Assembly (NCBI GenBank): GCA_003694975.1
Contig: RFJH01000239.1
Location: forward strand, 1 to 8,053
DNA length: 8,053 bases
Origin: Anaerolineae bacterium
Lineage (GTDB): Bacteria > Chloroflexota > Anaerolineae > Anaerolineales > Villigracilaceae
Direction of reading: 5' to 3'
A program made the position numbers and the translations under genes. The notes beneath the pieces are model-generated. The model was given only the letters and a program-made list of their open reading frames with translations. It was not told the origin of the DNA and searched no databases. Shown one piece after another: positions 1-6,329 of this stretch; within the stretch, counting starts at the first letter, position 1; the number at the start of each line of letters is the position of its first letter.

Positions 1-2114
1 CCCGTCGGCGCCTGACCGAAATGGAGGCCCTCCACCGCGCCGGCCAGGCCTTGCTCTCCGCCCGCCTCGACCCGGAAGCGACCTACACCGCCGTACACCA
101 CGCCGTGACCGCCACCATGCCTTGCGAGGCCTTCGCCATCGTCCTCGAAGGCGAGGAGGAATATCGGGGCGTATATCTCTACGATAAGGGAGGGCGCGTC
201 CCCCCTCGCAGCATCCCCAAAGGACAGGGGCTGAGCGGACGGGTCATCTCGACAGGCCAAAGCGTTCATATCCGAGACTACTCCCCGGAGAGCGACATCC
301 CCGCCGTCCACGTCGGCGACCCGGAGCCGGTGCGCTCCATCCTCGCCGTCCCCATCCGGCAGGGCGAACGCACCATCGGCATGCTCACTGCCCAGTCCTA
401 CCGGCCGGATGCCTACGACGAATCCCACCGCATTTTCCTGGAGACCCTTGCCACCCAGTTCGCCGCCATCCTGGAGAACACCCACCTCTACGAGCAAACG
501 CGCGCCCGCCTGCGCGAAGTGGAGACCCTCTACCGGAGCGCCCAGGCGCTCAGTTCCCTGATGACGCCCCAGGAGATCGGCCGGCGCCTGGTGGACATCA
601 TGGCGGACCACCTGGAGTGGCATCACGTCGTCATCCGCCGCTACAACCCCTCCGATGAGACGTTCGACATACTCGCCTATCATCTGCCGGAAGAGACGAT
701 CGAGGAACAAAGCGCTGAGATCCTCCATCACCTCCGCGACGCCGTTCCGGACAGCCGAAGTGGTCTCGCCGGACGGGCGGTCCGCGAACAGCGCAGCCTG
801 CGCGTGCCCGATGTGACTCGAGAAGCAGGATACGTACCGACCTTCCCCGGCATCCGTTCCGGCATGTACGTGCCGATTCGGCGTGGCAAAGACATCCTGG
901 GCGTCATCAGCGTGGAGAGCACCCGTCCCAACGCCTTCGATGAGGAGGACGAGCGCCTCCTGAACGCCCTGGCCCATCACGCCGCCATCGCCCTGGAGAA
1001 CGCCCGCCTCTATGAGAAGACACAACAACAGGTCAGGCGGCTCTCCATGCTGCACACCATCGATAGCACCATCACCTCCAGCATGGACCTGCGCCTGACC
1101 CTCAACGTCATCCTGGAACAGGCCATCAAGGGCCTGGAAGTGGACGCGGCCTGTGTGTTGCTCTACGACCCGGCCGCGCAAACCCTCCACTTCGCCGCCG
1201 GCAGCGGGTTCAAAAGCGATATCCTCAAGGACGTCCGCCTCCATCTGGGCGAAGGGTACGCCGGGCGTGTCGCTCTGGAACGACAACCCCTCTACATCGC
1301 CGCCCTCTCGCGCGATACCGGCAGCCTGGCACGCGCCCAACGCGCCGCCGGGGAGCGTTTCGTCGCCTACGCCGCCGCGCCGCTGATCGCCAAAGGCGAG
1401 GTCAAGGGCGTGCTGGAGGTCTTTCGTCGTTCGCCCCTCGAGTACAACGATGAGTGGAAGCAATTCTTCCAGACTCTGGCGCAACAGGCTGCCATCGCCA
1501 TAGATAGCGCCCAACTCTTCACCTCCCTGCAACGCTCCAACATCGAACTGACCATCGCGTACGATACCACCATTGAAAGCTTGGTCAAGGCACTGGAACT
1601 GCGCGATAAGGAGACCGAAGGCCACACGAAGAACGTCGCCGAATTGACCATTCGCCTGGCACGCGCCATGGGGTTCGAAGAGGAGCAACTCATCCACGTC
1701 CGCCGCGGCGCCCTCCTGCACGACCTGGGCAAGATCGCCGTGCCGGATGCCATCCTGCACAAACCCGGCCCGCTCACCGAGGAAGAGTGGGAAATCATGC
1801 GCCGCCATCCCCAATACGTCTATGAGTTTCTCTCCTCCATTGCCTACCTCCGTCCGGCGCTGGAGATCCCCTACTGTCACCACGAGAAATGGGATGGCAG
1901 CGGCTACCCACGCGGTCTGAAAGGCGAGGAGATCCCCCTGGCAGCCCGCATCTTCGCCGTGGCGGATGTCTGGGACGCCCTGACCTCCGACCGTCCCTAC
2001 CGCAAGGCCTGGCCGAAGGAAAAAGCCCTGGAATACATCCGTCAGCAGGCCGGAAAGCACTTCGATCCGCAAGTGGTGGAGATCTTTCTCGAAGTGATCA
2101 AAGGTAGACAATAG
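1..2114 (+). CDS. Triple-GAF HD-GYP cyclic-di-GMP phosphodiesterase (5' partial)
   Basis: This is a probable cytosolic sensor that couples GAF ligand or redox sensing to hydrolysis of cyclic di-GMP. Residues are counted from the first in-window ATG at 21. GAF domains lie at about 12-155, 176-333 and 350-500, each ending in the usual VPI/APL...G...GV pattern, with helical linkers between them. HD-GYP spans about 512-697. Its metal and catalytic set is complete: E531, H535, H567-D568, K571, H596, H620-H621, the GYP triplet at 628-630, and D649. An active enzyme is therefore expected, probably of the type that also carries the glutamate ligand. There are no membrane segments. The frame stays open to the left edge (RRLTE precedes the ATG) and no ribosome binding site is visible before position 21, so the true start and perhaps further sensor domains lie outside. 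It ends with TAG. Domain assignment is very sure; the sensed signal is unknown. Confidence 0.93.
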   Translation, partial: RRRLTEMEALHRAGQALLSARLDPEATYTAVHHAVTATMPCEAFAIVLEGEEEYRGVYLYDKGGRVPPRSIPKGQGLSGRVISTGQSVHIRDYSPESDIPAVHVGDPEPVRSILAVPIRQGERTIGMLTAQSYRPDAYDESHRIFLETLATQFAAILENTHLYEQTRARLREVETLYRSAQALSSLMTPQEIGRRLVDIMADHLEWHHVVIRRYNPSDETFDILAYHLPEETIEEQSAEILHHLRDAVPDSRSGLAGRAVREQRSLRVPDVTREAGYVPTFPGIRSGMYVPIRRGKDILGVISVESTRPNAFDEEDERLLNALAHHAAIALENARLYEKTQQQVRRLSMLHTIDSTITSSMDLRLTLNVILEQAIKGLEVDAACVLLYDPAAQTLHFAAGSGFKSDILKDVRLHLGEGYAGRVALERQPLYIAALSRDTGSLARAQRAAGERFVAYAAAPLIAKGEVKGVLEVFRRSPLEYNDEWKQFFQTLAQQAAIAIDSAQLFTSLQRSNIELTIAYDTTIESLVKALELRDKETEGHTKNVAELTIRLARAMGFEEEQLIHVRRGALLHDLGKIAVPDAILHKPGPLTEEEWEIMRRHPQYVYEFLSSIAYLRPALEIPYCHHEKWDGSGYPRGLKGEEIPLAARIFAVADVWDALTSDRPYRKAWPKEKALEYIRQQAGKHFDPQVVEIFLEVIKGRQ

Positions 2115-2153
2115 AAGGCGGCAAAATCGTCACAGAGACCCCCTTCCACAGGT

Positions 2154-2186
2154 AGACGTTCCACTTCTTCGAGAAGTTGAACGTCT
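2154..2186. terminator. Strong hairpin after the HD-GYP gene, possible terminator
   Basis: Arms 2154-2168 and 2172-2186 are inverted repeats of 15 bases with a single mismatch (C2162 against T2178) around a TCG loop. The hairpin starts 39 bases after the HD-GYP stop codon, where a 3' end would be expected. No T-tract follows on either strand, so a classical intrinsic terminator is doubtful. It may instead stabilise the transcript end or be a protein site. The spacer 2115-2334 holds nothing else I can support. Confidence 0.45.
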
Positions 2187-2334
2187 GTCGCGTCGTCTGT
2201 CACCTCTGGATACAAGGCTTCATCCAACGAATGGCACGCCATCTCCAGAGCGGCGACCCAGGAGCCACAGTCTCCTCGGCGCCGTCATCCGCCGGGCGCT
2301 CAGATTTCGTCCGCCCCAACAAAATACTCCATTT

Positions 2335-2709
2335 TTAGCCAACCAGGGGAGCGGGGACGCTGCGTAAGAACACGATGGGGACCGCCTCCGAATACGTAGG
2401 AGTGTACGTTGAAAGCGCCAGTATCTCCCTCACCGGTTCGCTTTGCAGGATATCCAAAACCAATTCCCGAACTTCCGTTGACAGTTGCTCGAGCCCCGTT
2501 AGCGGAAAACTTCGTGGCCCAAAATCCGCCTTCTGCACCAGCAAGGAATACTCGAAGAACGTTATCCCAATGGCTTCACGTTTGTCCTGATCGATGCGCA
2601 ATAGAATATGTTCATTCAGTTCTATGCCTGTTGCCTTCTTCCCCGGTTTGAACGATACATACAGGGTGTCACTCATTTCATCGTAATTGAACTTCGGACG
2701 CGTCTCCAT
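2335..2709 (-). CDS. DUF2283 family protein, putative antitoxin of the cassette
   Basis: A 124-residue soluble protein. Residues about 6-60 match the DUF2283 pattern: FNYDEMSDTLYVSF, then an acidic strand, HILLRIDQ and GITFFEY, the Y-D-x-x-x-D-xLY start being the hallmark. DUF2283 proteins are usually 60-90 residues. This one adds about 60 residues (LTGLEQLSTEVRELVLDIL onward) with a helix and a terminal hydrophobic strand, perhaps a partner-binding part. I chose the ATG at 2709, because a GGTGAG ribosome site (2713-2718) overlaps the stop codon of the upstream gene and lies 3 bases before it. Starting further upstream at 2763 would add 18 poorly folded residues lying inside the neighbour. 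The 4-base gap to the PBECR-like gene implies translational coupling. DUF2283 genes are known beside small putative toxins, so an antitoxin role is inferred, not shown. Confidence 0.8.
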   Translation of the reverse strand: METRPKFNYDEMSDTLYVSFKPGKKATGIELNEHILLRIDQDKREAIGITFFEYSLLVQKADFGPRSFPLTGLEQLSTEVRELVLDILQSEPVREILALSTYTPTYSEAVPIVFLRSVPAPLVG

Positions 2710-2712
2710 ACT

Positions 2713-2718
2713 CTCACC
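2713..2718 (-). promoter_or_regulatory. Ribosome binding site of the DUF2283 gene
   Basis: GGTGAG on the minus strand ends 3 bases before the ATG at 2709 and contains the TGA stop (2716-2714) of the preceding gene. It fixes the start of the DUF2283 protein and suggests that ribosomes finishing the first gene re-initiate on the second. Confidence 0.6.
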
Positions 2719-3040
2719 CGATTTCCTTTTGATAGGCGGTGACAACATAGTTGTTGGCCACAATTTCTCCCGCCTGTTCTCGAAACCTGAACAGCACTAT
2801 TGCTACGATATGCGTGTTGTACCCTACCAGATGGTCGAAAGATTTGGTGTAGCGGTATTTCTGCGGGTTTATTATATCTTGCTTCCGCTTACCTGTGCGA
2901 ATGGTCTCTTTTAATTCTTCCTCGAAATCTGCCATTTCGGGATGATTCATCAACGCAGTAATGTGTTTCCATCGTTCCTCAGTTAGGTAAATGCGATTCC
3001 CATATCGATCTCTCACTGTCCAGCGTATTCCTGATACCAT
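2714..3040 (-). CDS. Small PBECR-like putative RNase, candidate toxin
   Basis: A 108-residue soluble protein and first gene of the cassette. It opens with a strand pair (IRWTVRDRYGNRIYLTEER), then RWKHI with H26, an HPEM helix, a KYRYTKSF strand at 61-68, a hydrophobic strand (IVAIVLF) and the end VVTAYQKEIG. A histidine after the first helix plus a C-terminal TAY...K strand resembles the PBECR/BECR nuclease fold (barnase, EndoU, colicin E5/D, RelE) and, more loosely, DUF4258. I place it there by pattern only. The ATG at 3040 has a good AGGAG site (3050-3054) 9 bases upstream and a sigma70-like promoter before that. Together with the DUF2283 gene 4 bases downstream, a toxin-antitoxin pair is the best reading. 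A catalytic role is not proven. Confidence 0.72.
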   Translation of the reverse strand: MVSGIRWTVRDRYGNRIYLTEERWKHITALMNHPEMADFEEELKETIRTGKRKQDIINPQKYRYTKSFDHLVGYNTHIVAIVLFRFREQAGEIVANNYVVTAYQKEIG

Positions 3041-3093
3041 GCGCCGTTTCTCCTACGATATCACGTGAGCGCTTCATGCACCGTTCCGGGCAT

Positions 3094-3122
3094 ACTGTAC
3101 AATACCCTTCTGCCCCTGTCAA
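3094..3122 (-). promoter_or_regulatory. Sigma70-like promoter of the two-gene cassette
   Basis: On the minus strand a perfect TTGACA (-35, 3122-3117) is followed after exactly 17 bases by TACAGT (-10, 3099-3094; 4 of 6 consensus positions). Transcription would start near 3087, giving a leader of about 46 bases before the AGGAG site and ATG at 3040. The promoter lies downstream of the nuo terminator, so the cassette should be transcribed independently of the respiratory operon. Confidence 0.65.
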
Positions 3123-3142
3123 GACAGAAGAGATGACAGTCA
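3116..3142. promoter_or_regulatory. Clustered short palindromes at the -35, possible operator
   Basis: CTGTC-AA-GACAG (3116-3127) is an inverted repeat that overlaps the -35 box, and TGAC-A-GTCA (3134-3142) follows. GACAG therefore occurs twice, 12 bases apart. Autoregulated toxin-antitoxin cassettes often have such sites at the promoter. The arms are only 4-5 bases, so this is a tentative operator. Confidence 0.3.
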
Positions 3143-3160
3143 CCTTCACCTTTCCACTCG

Positions 3161-3196
3161 AGGACAACTGCAGGGCAACTGCTGAGCGGTTGTCCT
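3161..3196. repeat. Hairpin between the nuo terminator and the cassette promoter
   Basis: AGGACAAC (3161-3168) pairs perfectly with GTTGTCCT (3189-3196), and an inner 4-base pair set (3170-3173 with 3179-3182) is possible. CAACTGC also occurs twice inside (3165-3171 and 3176-3182). It lies just beyond the T-tract of the nuo terminator and has no T-tract of its own. It may be a back-up transcript end or an insulator. Confidence 0.4.
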
Positions 3197-3198
3197 GC

Positions 3199-3232
3199 AA
3201 AAAAAGCCCGACCGGTCACACCGTCGGGCTTT
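3199..3232 (-). terminator. Intrinsic terminator of the nuo operon
   Basis: On the minus strand, AAAGCCCGAC (3232-3223) and GTCGGGCTTT (3212-3203) form a perfect 10-base stem around a 10-base loop, and the right arm runs into seven T residues (3205-3199). It begins 27 bases after the nuoN stop codon. This is a textbook rho-independent terminator and marks nuoN as the last gene of the operon. Confidence 0.92.
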
Positions 3233-3259
3233 CTTGATCACGAGGTGAGAACAGCAGCG

Positions 3260-4702
3260 CTAGAACAGGGCAAACACCGCCTGTGAGGCCCAGGCGAAAA
3301 GCGGCGCGGGGACGAGGCTGATGAGTACCACCGCCAGCGCGCTCGCCGCCCAGGTCAGGTTGAGCCACGGCTCGGAAACCCGCTCCGGCTCGCCCTCGCG
3401 CATGTACATAATGACCACCACCCGCAGGTAGTAGTACGCCGAGATGAGCGAGGTCAGGACGCCGATCACGGCCAGGCCGTAGAACCCTCCCGCGATCACG
3501 GCGCGGAAGAGATAGAACTTGCCCACCAGCCCCAGCGTGGGCGGGACGCCCGTCAACGAGAGCATGAAGACGGTCATCGCCGCGGCCAGGGCGGGGTACT
3601 TGCGTCCCAGGCCGGCGTAGTCGTCCAGGTCGAGGCCGCGCCCTTCCGCCTTCTCCAGCGCGATGACCACAGCCCATGCCCCGAAGTTGGTCAATGTGTA
3701 GGCGACCAGGTAGAAAACCCCCGCCGCCACCGAGACCGGAAGCACCTCCGCGTTGCCAAAAGGCACGAAGGCCATCAGGATATAGCCCGCGTGGGCGATG
3801 CTGGAGTAGGCCAGGAGGCGCTTGATGTTGGTCTGCGCGATGGCAAGGATGTTGCCGACGATCATGGTCAGCGCGGAGAGCGTCCACAGGATGGCGGTCA
3901 GGTCGGCGGAGAGAGAGGAAAAGGCCAGCCCGAAGACGCGCAGGAGAGCCGCGAAGCCGGCGATCTTGGCACCTGCCGCCATGAAGGCCGTCACCGCGGA
4001 GGGCGCGCCCTGATAGACATCCGGCGTCCACATGTGGAAGGGCACTACGGCGACCTTGAAGCCGAAACCGACCAGGATGAGGGCCGCGCCGATGGTCAGG
4101 AGCAGGCCTGCGTCCCCGTTCGATGCGGCGGCGATGATGCCGCTCAGGGAGGTCGTGCCGGTCGCTCCGAAGGTCAGCGCGATGCCGTAGACCACGAATC
4201 CGGTCGCAAAGGCGCCGAGCAGGAAGTATTTCAGTCCCGCTTCTTCGGAAGTCTCTTTCGGGCGGGCGAAGGCCGCCAGGATGTAGAGGGGGATGGAGAG
4301 CAACTCCAGCGCCAGGAAGACCACGATCAAATCGGCAGCCTGCGCCATGAGCATCATCCCCGCCACGCTGAAGAGGAGCAAGGTGTAGTATTCACCGCGC
4401 TCGATCCCCATACGTCGCACATAGCCATAGGCCAGGCCAACCCCCAGCAGGCCGGTCAGCGCGAGCAAGGCGTTCACAAAGCGCGCGAAGCCGTCCAGGA
4501 CGACCATCCCCTGAAAGGCCGTCCCCGCCGCGCTGACTTGCGCCAGAGTCAGCCCCAGGGTGAGCGCAAGTCCCAGGGCGGCCAGAAAGGCCGTGATGCC
4601 TTTACGCCCCCTGGGGATGAGGAGGTCCACCAGCAGGAGCGCACAGGCCCAGATGACAAGGACGATGAGCGGAAGCAAGGTGTACAGGTCGGCTTGCGTC
4701 AT
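3260..4702 (-). CDS. nuoN: NADH-quinone oxidoreductase subunit N
   Basis: An antiporter-like membrane subunit of respiratory complex I. It carries one proton channel in the membrane arm and helps couple NADH oxidation and quinone reduction to proton export. The protein has 480 residues, close to the usual family length, and is almost wholly transmembrane (about 14 helices expected). Key charges along the channel are present: E133 (ALELLSI), K216 (FGFKVAVVPFH), K246 (AAGAKIAGF), H304 (SSIAHAGY) and K395 (VGKFYLF), matching the Escherichia coli NuoN positions almost one for one. I start at the ATG at 4702, preceded by a modest GAGAGAG site, giving MTQADLYTLLP. The ATG/GTG codons further upstream lie in the repeat-bearing spacer. 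It is the last gene after nuoL and nuoM and is followed by a strong terminator. The identification is secure. Confidence 0.95.
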   Translation of the reverse strand: MTQADLYTLLPLIVLVIWACALLLVDLLIPRGRKGITAFLAALGLALTLGLTLAQVSAAGTAFQGMVVLDGFARFVNALLALTGLLGVGLAYGYVRRMGIERGEYYTLLLFSVAGMMLMAQAADLIVVFLALELLSIPLYILAAFARPKETSEEAGLKYFLLGAFATGFVVYGIALTFGATGTTSLSGIIAAASNGDAGLLLTIGAALILVGFGFKVAVVPFHMWTPDVYQGAPSAVTAFMAAGAKIAGFAALLRVFGLAFSSLSADLTAILWTLSALTMIVGNILAIAQTNIKRLLAYSSIAHAGYILMAFVPFGNAEVLPVSVAAGVFYLVAYTLTNFGAWAVVIALEKAEGRGLDLDDYAGLGRKYPALAAAMTVFMLSLTGVPPTLGLVGKFYLFRAVIAGGFYGLAVIGVLTSLISAYYYLRVVVIMYMREGEPERVSEPWLNLTWAASALAVVLISLVPAPLFAWASQAVFALF

Positions 4703-4720
4703 AATCTCTCTCGTGTAAGG

Positions 4721-4767
4721 CGTAGGGACGGAATTCATTCCGTCCAATTCATTCCGTCCAACCTACG
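4721..4767. repeat. Palindromic repeat in the nuoM-nuoN spacer
   Basis: CGTAGG (4721-4726) and CCTACG (4762-4767) are inverted ends. Inside, GGACGGAAT (4726-4734) and ATTCCGTCC (4737-4745) form a 9-base stem with a two-base loop. The 14-base unit AATTCATTCCGTCC occurs twice in tandem (4732-4745 and 4746-4759). The nuoM stop codon (TAG, 4765-4763) lies inside the right end. A related copy lies in the nuoL-nuoM spacer, so this looks like a dispersed intergenic repeat. Confidence 0.75.
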
Positions 4768-6289
4768 GCATCGCCACCATGGCCGCCTGCAAAGTGGCGA
4801 CCAGTCTCTCCACCGCCGGCGCCATCAGAGCGAAGAACGGCTTCGGGTAGAGGCCGATCCAGAAGATAAAGATGAGCAGCGGGACGACGGTGATGATTTC
4901 TCGCGCCGTCAGATCGCGCAGCGCGTGGCCGTGTTTCTTGACCTCTTCGACAATCGAGCCCGCCGGCCCCAGGAAGATGCGCTGGAACATATAGAGCATG
5001 TAGATTGCCGCCAGGATGACGCCCGTCGCGGCGAAGCCTGCGTACCAGGGCGAACCAATCGCCTTCGAGCCGAACGCGCCCAGGAGGATGGTGAACTCGC
5101 CCACGAAGCCGTTCAGCCCCGGCAGCCCCATCGAGGAGAGGGTCACGACCAGCGTAATCGCTCCATAGACCGGCATAATCTTCCACAGCCCACCATAGAC
5201 CTCGAAATCGCGCGTGTGCGTCTGCTCATAGACCATGCCGACCAGGAGGAACAAGGCGCCCGTGCTCAACCCGTGATTGATCATCTGCAGGATGCCGCCC
5301 TGGATGCCCTGCGGATTGAGGGCGAAGAGACCCAGCATGACGAACCCCAGGTGGCTCACCGAGGAGTAGGCGACCAGTTTCTTGATATCGCGCTGGGCGT
5401 AGGAGACCGCCGCGCCGTAGAGGATGCCGATCACAGCCAGGAGCGCCATCCAGGGAGCGAAGCGCACGGAGGCCTGCGGGAAGAGCGGCAGGTTGAAGCG
5501 CAGGAAGCCATACGTCCCCATCTTCAGCAAGACGCCCGCCAGGATGACCGAACCGGCGGTCGGTGCTTCCACATGGGCATCGGGCAACCAGGAGTGCAGC
5601 GGCCACATGGGGACCTTGATGGCGAAGGCCAGGGCGAAGGCCAGGAAGAGCCACGTCTGGGCGTTGGGGGGGATGTTGCCGCGCGCGATCAGGTCGGGCA
5701 CGGAGAACGTGCCGCCCTGGATGCCCAGCCACAGGATGGCCAGGAGCATCATGATGGAACCGGCCATCGTGTAGAGGAAGAACTTGATGGCGGCGTAGAT
5801 GCGGCGCGGTCCGCCCCAGATGCCGATCAGGAAGTACATCGGCACGAGGGTAAACTCCCAGAAGATGTAGAACAGGAACAAATCCTGCGCCAGGAAGACG
5901 CCCGTCATGCCCACTTCCAGCAGGAGGAAGAAGAGCATGAAATCCTTGACGCGTTCTTCAATGGCCGTCCACGTGGAAAGGATGGCAATCGGTGTCAGGA
6001 ACGTGGTCAGGAGGAGCAAGAGAATGCTCAGACCGTCCACCGCGAGGTGATACTGGATGTTCCACCCGGCGACGGTGATCCAGTCATAGCGCGCCACGAG
6101 TTGCAGGCGCGGGTCGGCGGCGTTGAACAGGCTCAGCACCCAAAGCGAAATTCCGAAGGTGATCAGGGAGGTCAGCAACGCCGTCCAGCGCAGGGCGTTC
6201 TTCTTCTCAGCAGGGATGAACAGAAGAACAAGAACGCCCAGCAAGGGGAAGAAGGTGACCAGTGTCAGGGGATGCAGGATAAATTCCAT
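4763..6289 (-). CDS. nuoM: NADH-quinone oxidoreductase subunit M
   Basis: The second antiporter-like proton-pumping subunit of complex I, lying between NuoN and NuoL in the assembled membrane arm. It has 508 residues from the chosen start, normal for the family, with about 14 hydrophobic helices. Landmarks counted from that start: E145 (FWEFTLVPMYFLIGIWGG), K225 (AFAIKVPMWPLHSWLPDAHVEAPT region), K256 (LLKMGTYGF), H313 (SSVSHLGFV), H339 (INHGLSTGALF) and E398 (FVGEFTILLG), the set needed for proton transfer in NuoM. The last is glutamate, as expected for NuoM rather than NuoN or NuoL. A GTG three codons upstream (6298) is also open, but it is part of the GAGGTG ribosome site, so the ATG at 6289 is the start. 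The stop codon falls within a palindromic repeat. Cotranscribed with nuoL and nuoN. Confidence 0.96.
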   Translation of the reverse strand: MEFILHPLTLVTFFPLLGVLVLLFIPAEKKNALRWTALLTSLITFGISLWVLSLFNAADPRLQLVARYDWITVAGWNIQYHLAVDGLSILLLLLTTFLTPIAILSTWTAIEERVKDFMLFFLLLEVGMTGVFLAQDLFLFYIFWEFTLVPMYFLIGIWGGPRRIYAAIKFFLYTMAGSIMMLLAILWLGIQGGTFSVPDLIARGNIPPNAQTWLFLAFALAFAIKVPMWPLHSWLPDAHVEAPTAGSVILAGVLLKMGTYGFLRFNLPLFPQASVRFAPWMALLAVIGILYGAAVSYAQRDIKKLVAYSSVSHLGFVMLGLFALNPQGIQGGILQMINHGLSTGALFLLVGMVYEQTHTRDFEVYGGLWKIMPVYGAITLVVTLSSMGLPGLNGFVGEFTILLGAFGSKAIGSPWYAGFAATGVILAAIYMLYMFQRIFLGPAGSIVEEVKKHGHALRDLTAREIITVVPLLIFIFWIGLYPKPFFALMAPAVERLVATLQAAMVAMP

Positions 6290-6295
6290 GTGTTG

Positions 6296-6301
6296 CACCT
6301 C
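6296..6301 (-). promoter_or_regulatory. Ribosome binding site that fixes the nuoM start
   Basis: GAGGTG on the minus strand lies 6 bases before the ATG at 6289, ideal spacing. Because the upstream candidate GTG (6298-6296) is itself part of this site, it is unlikely to be the initiation codon. Confidence 0.75.
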
Positions 6302-6329
6302 GTGTTTATTTTCAACGTTGGCACATTTC

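Noticed and set aside
2042..2242. Minus-strand open frame of 66 codons across the HD-GYP end and the spacer
   Set aside because: The first half (LLEEVERLPVE) looks faintly like a small antitoxin, but it runs into the certain HD-GYP gene, has no good ribosome site, and contains the 15-base hairpin. It could be a decayed remnant, but I cannot support it as a gene.
2281..2334. Possible terminator after the DUF2283 gene
   Set aside because: Only a 5-base GC arm pair with a long loop and no T-tract can be drawn, too weak to call.
2979..3200. Minus-strand open frame of 73 codons over the cassette promoter
   Set aside because: It overlaps the promoter and the start of the PBECR-like gene in another frame and has no recognisable domain.
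3216..4031. Minus-strand open frame of 271 codons overlapping nuoN in another frame
   Set aside because: Arg/Gly/Ala-rich composition typical of an out-of-frame reading of GC-rich DNA. It covers the terminator and the certain nuoN gene.
4703..4747. Extended nuoN start giving 15 extra N-terminal residues
   Set aside because: The extension is translated from the palindromic repeat and spacer, does not look like a NuoN N-terminus, and lacks a ribosome site. The ATG at 4702 fits better.
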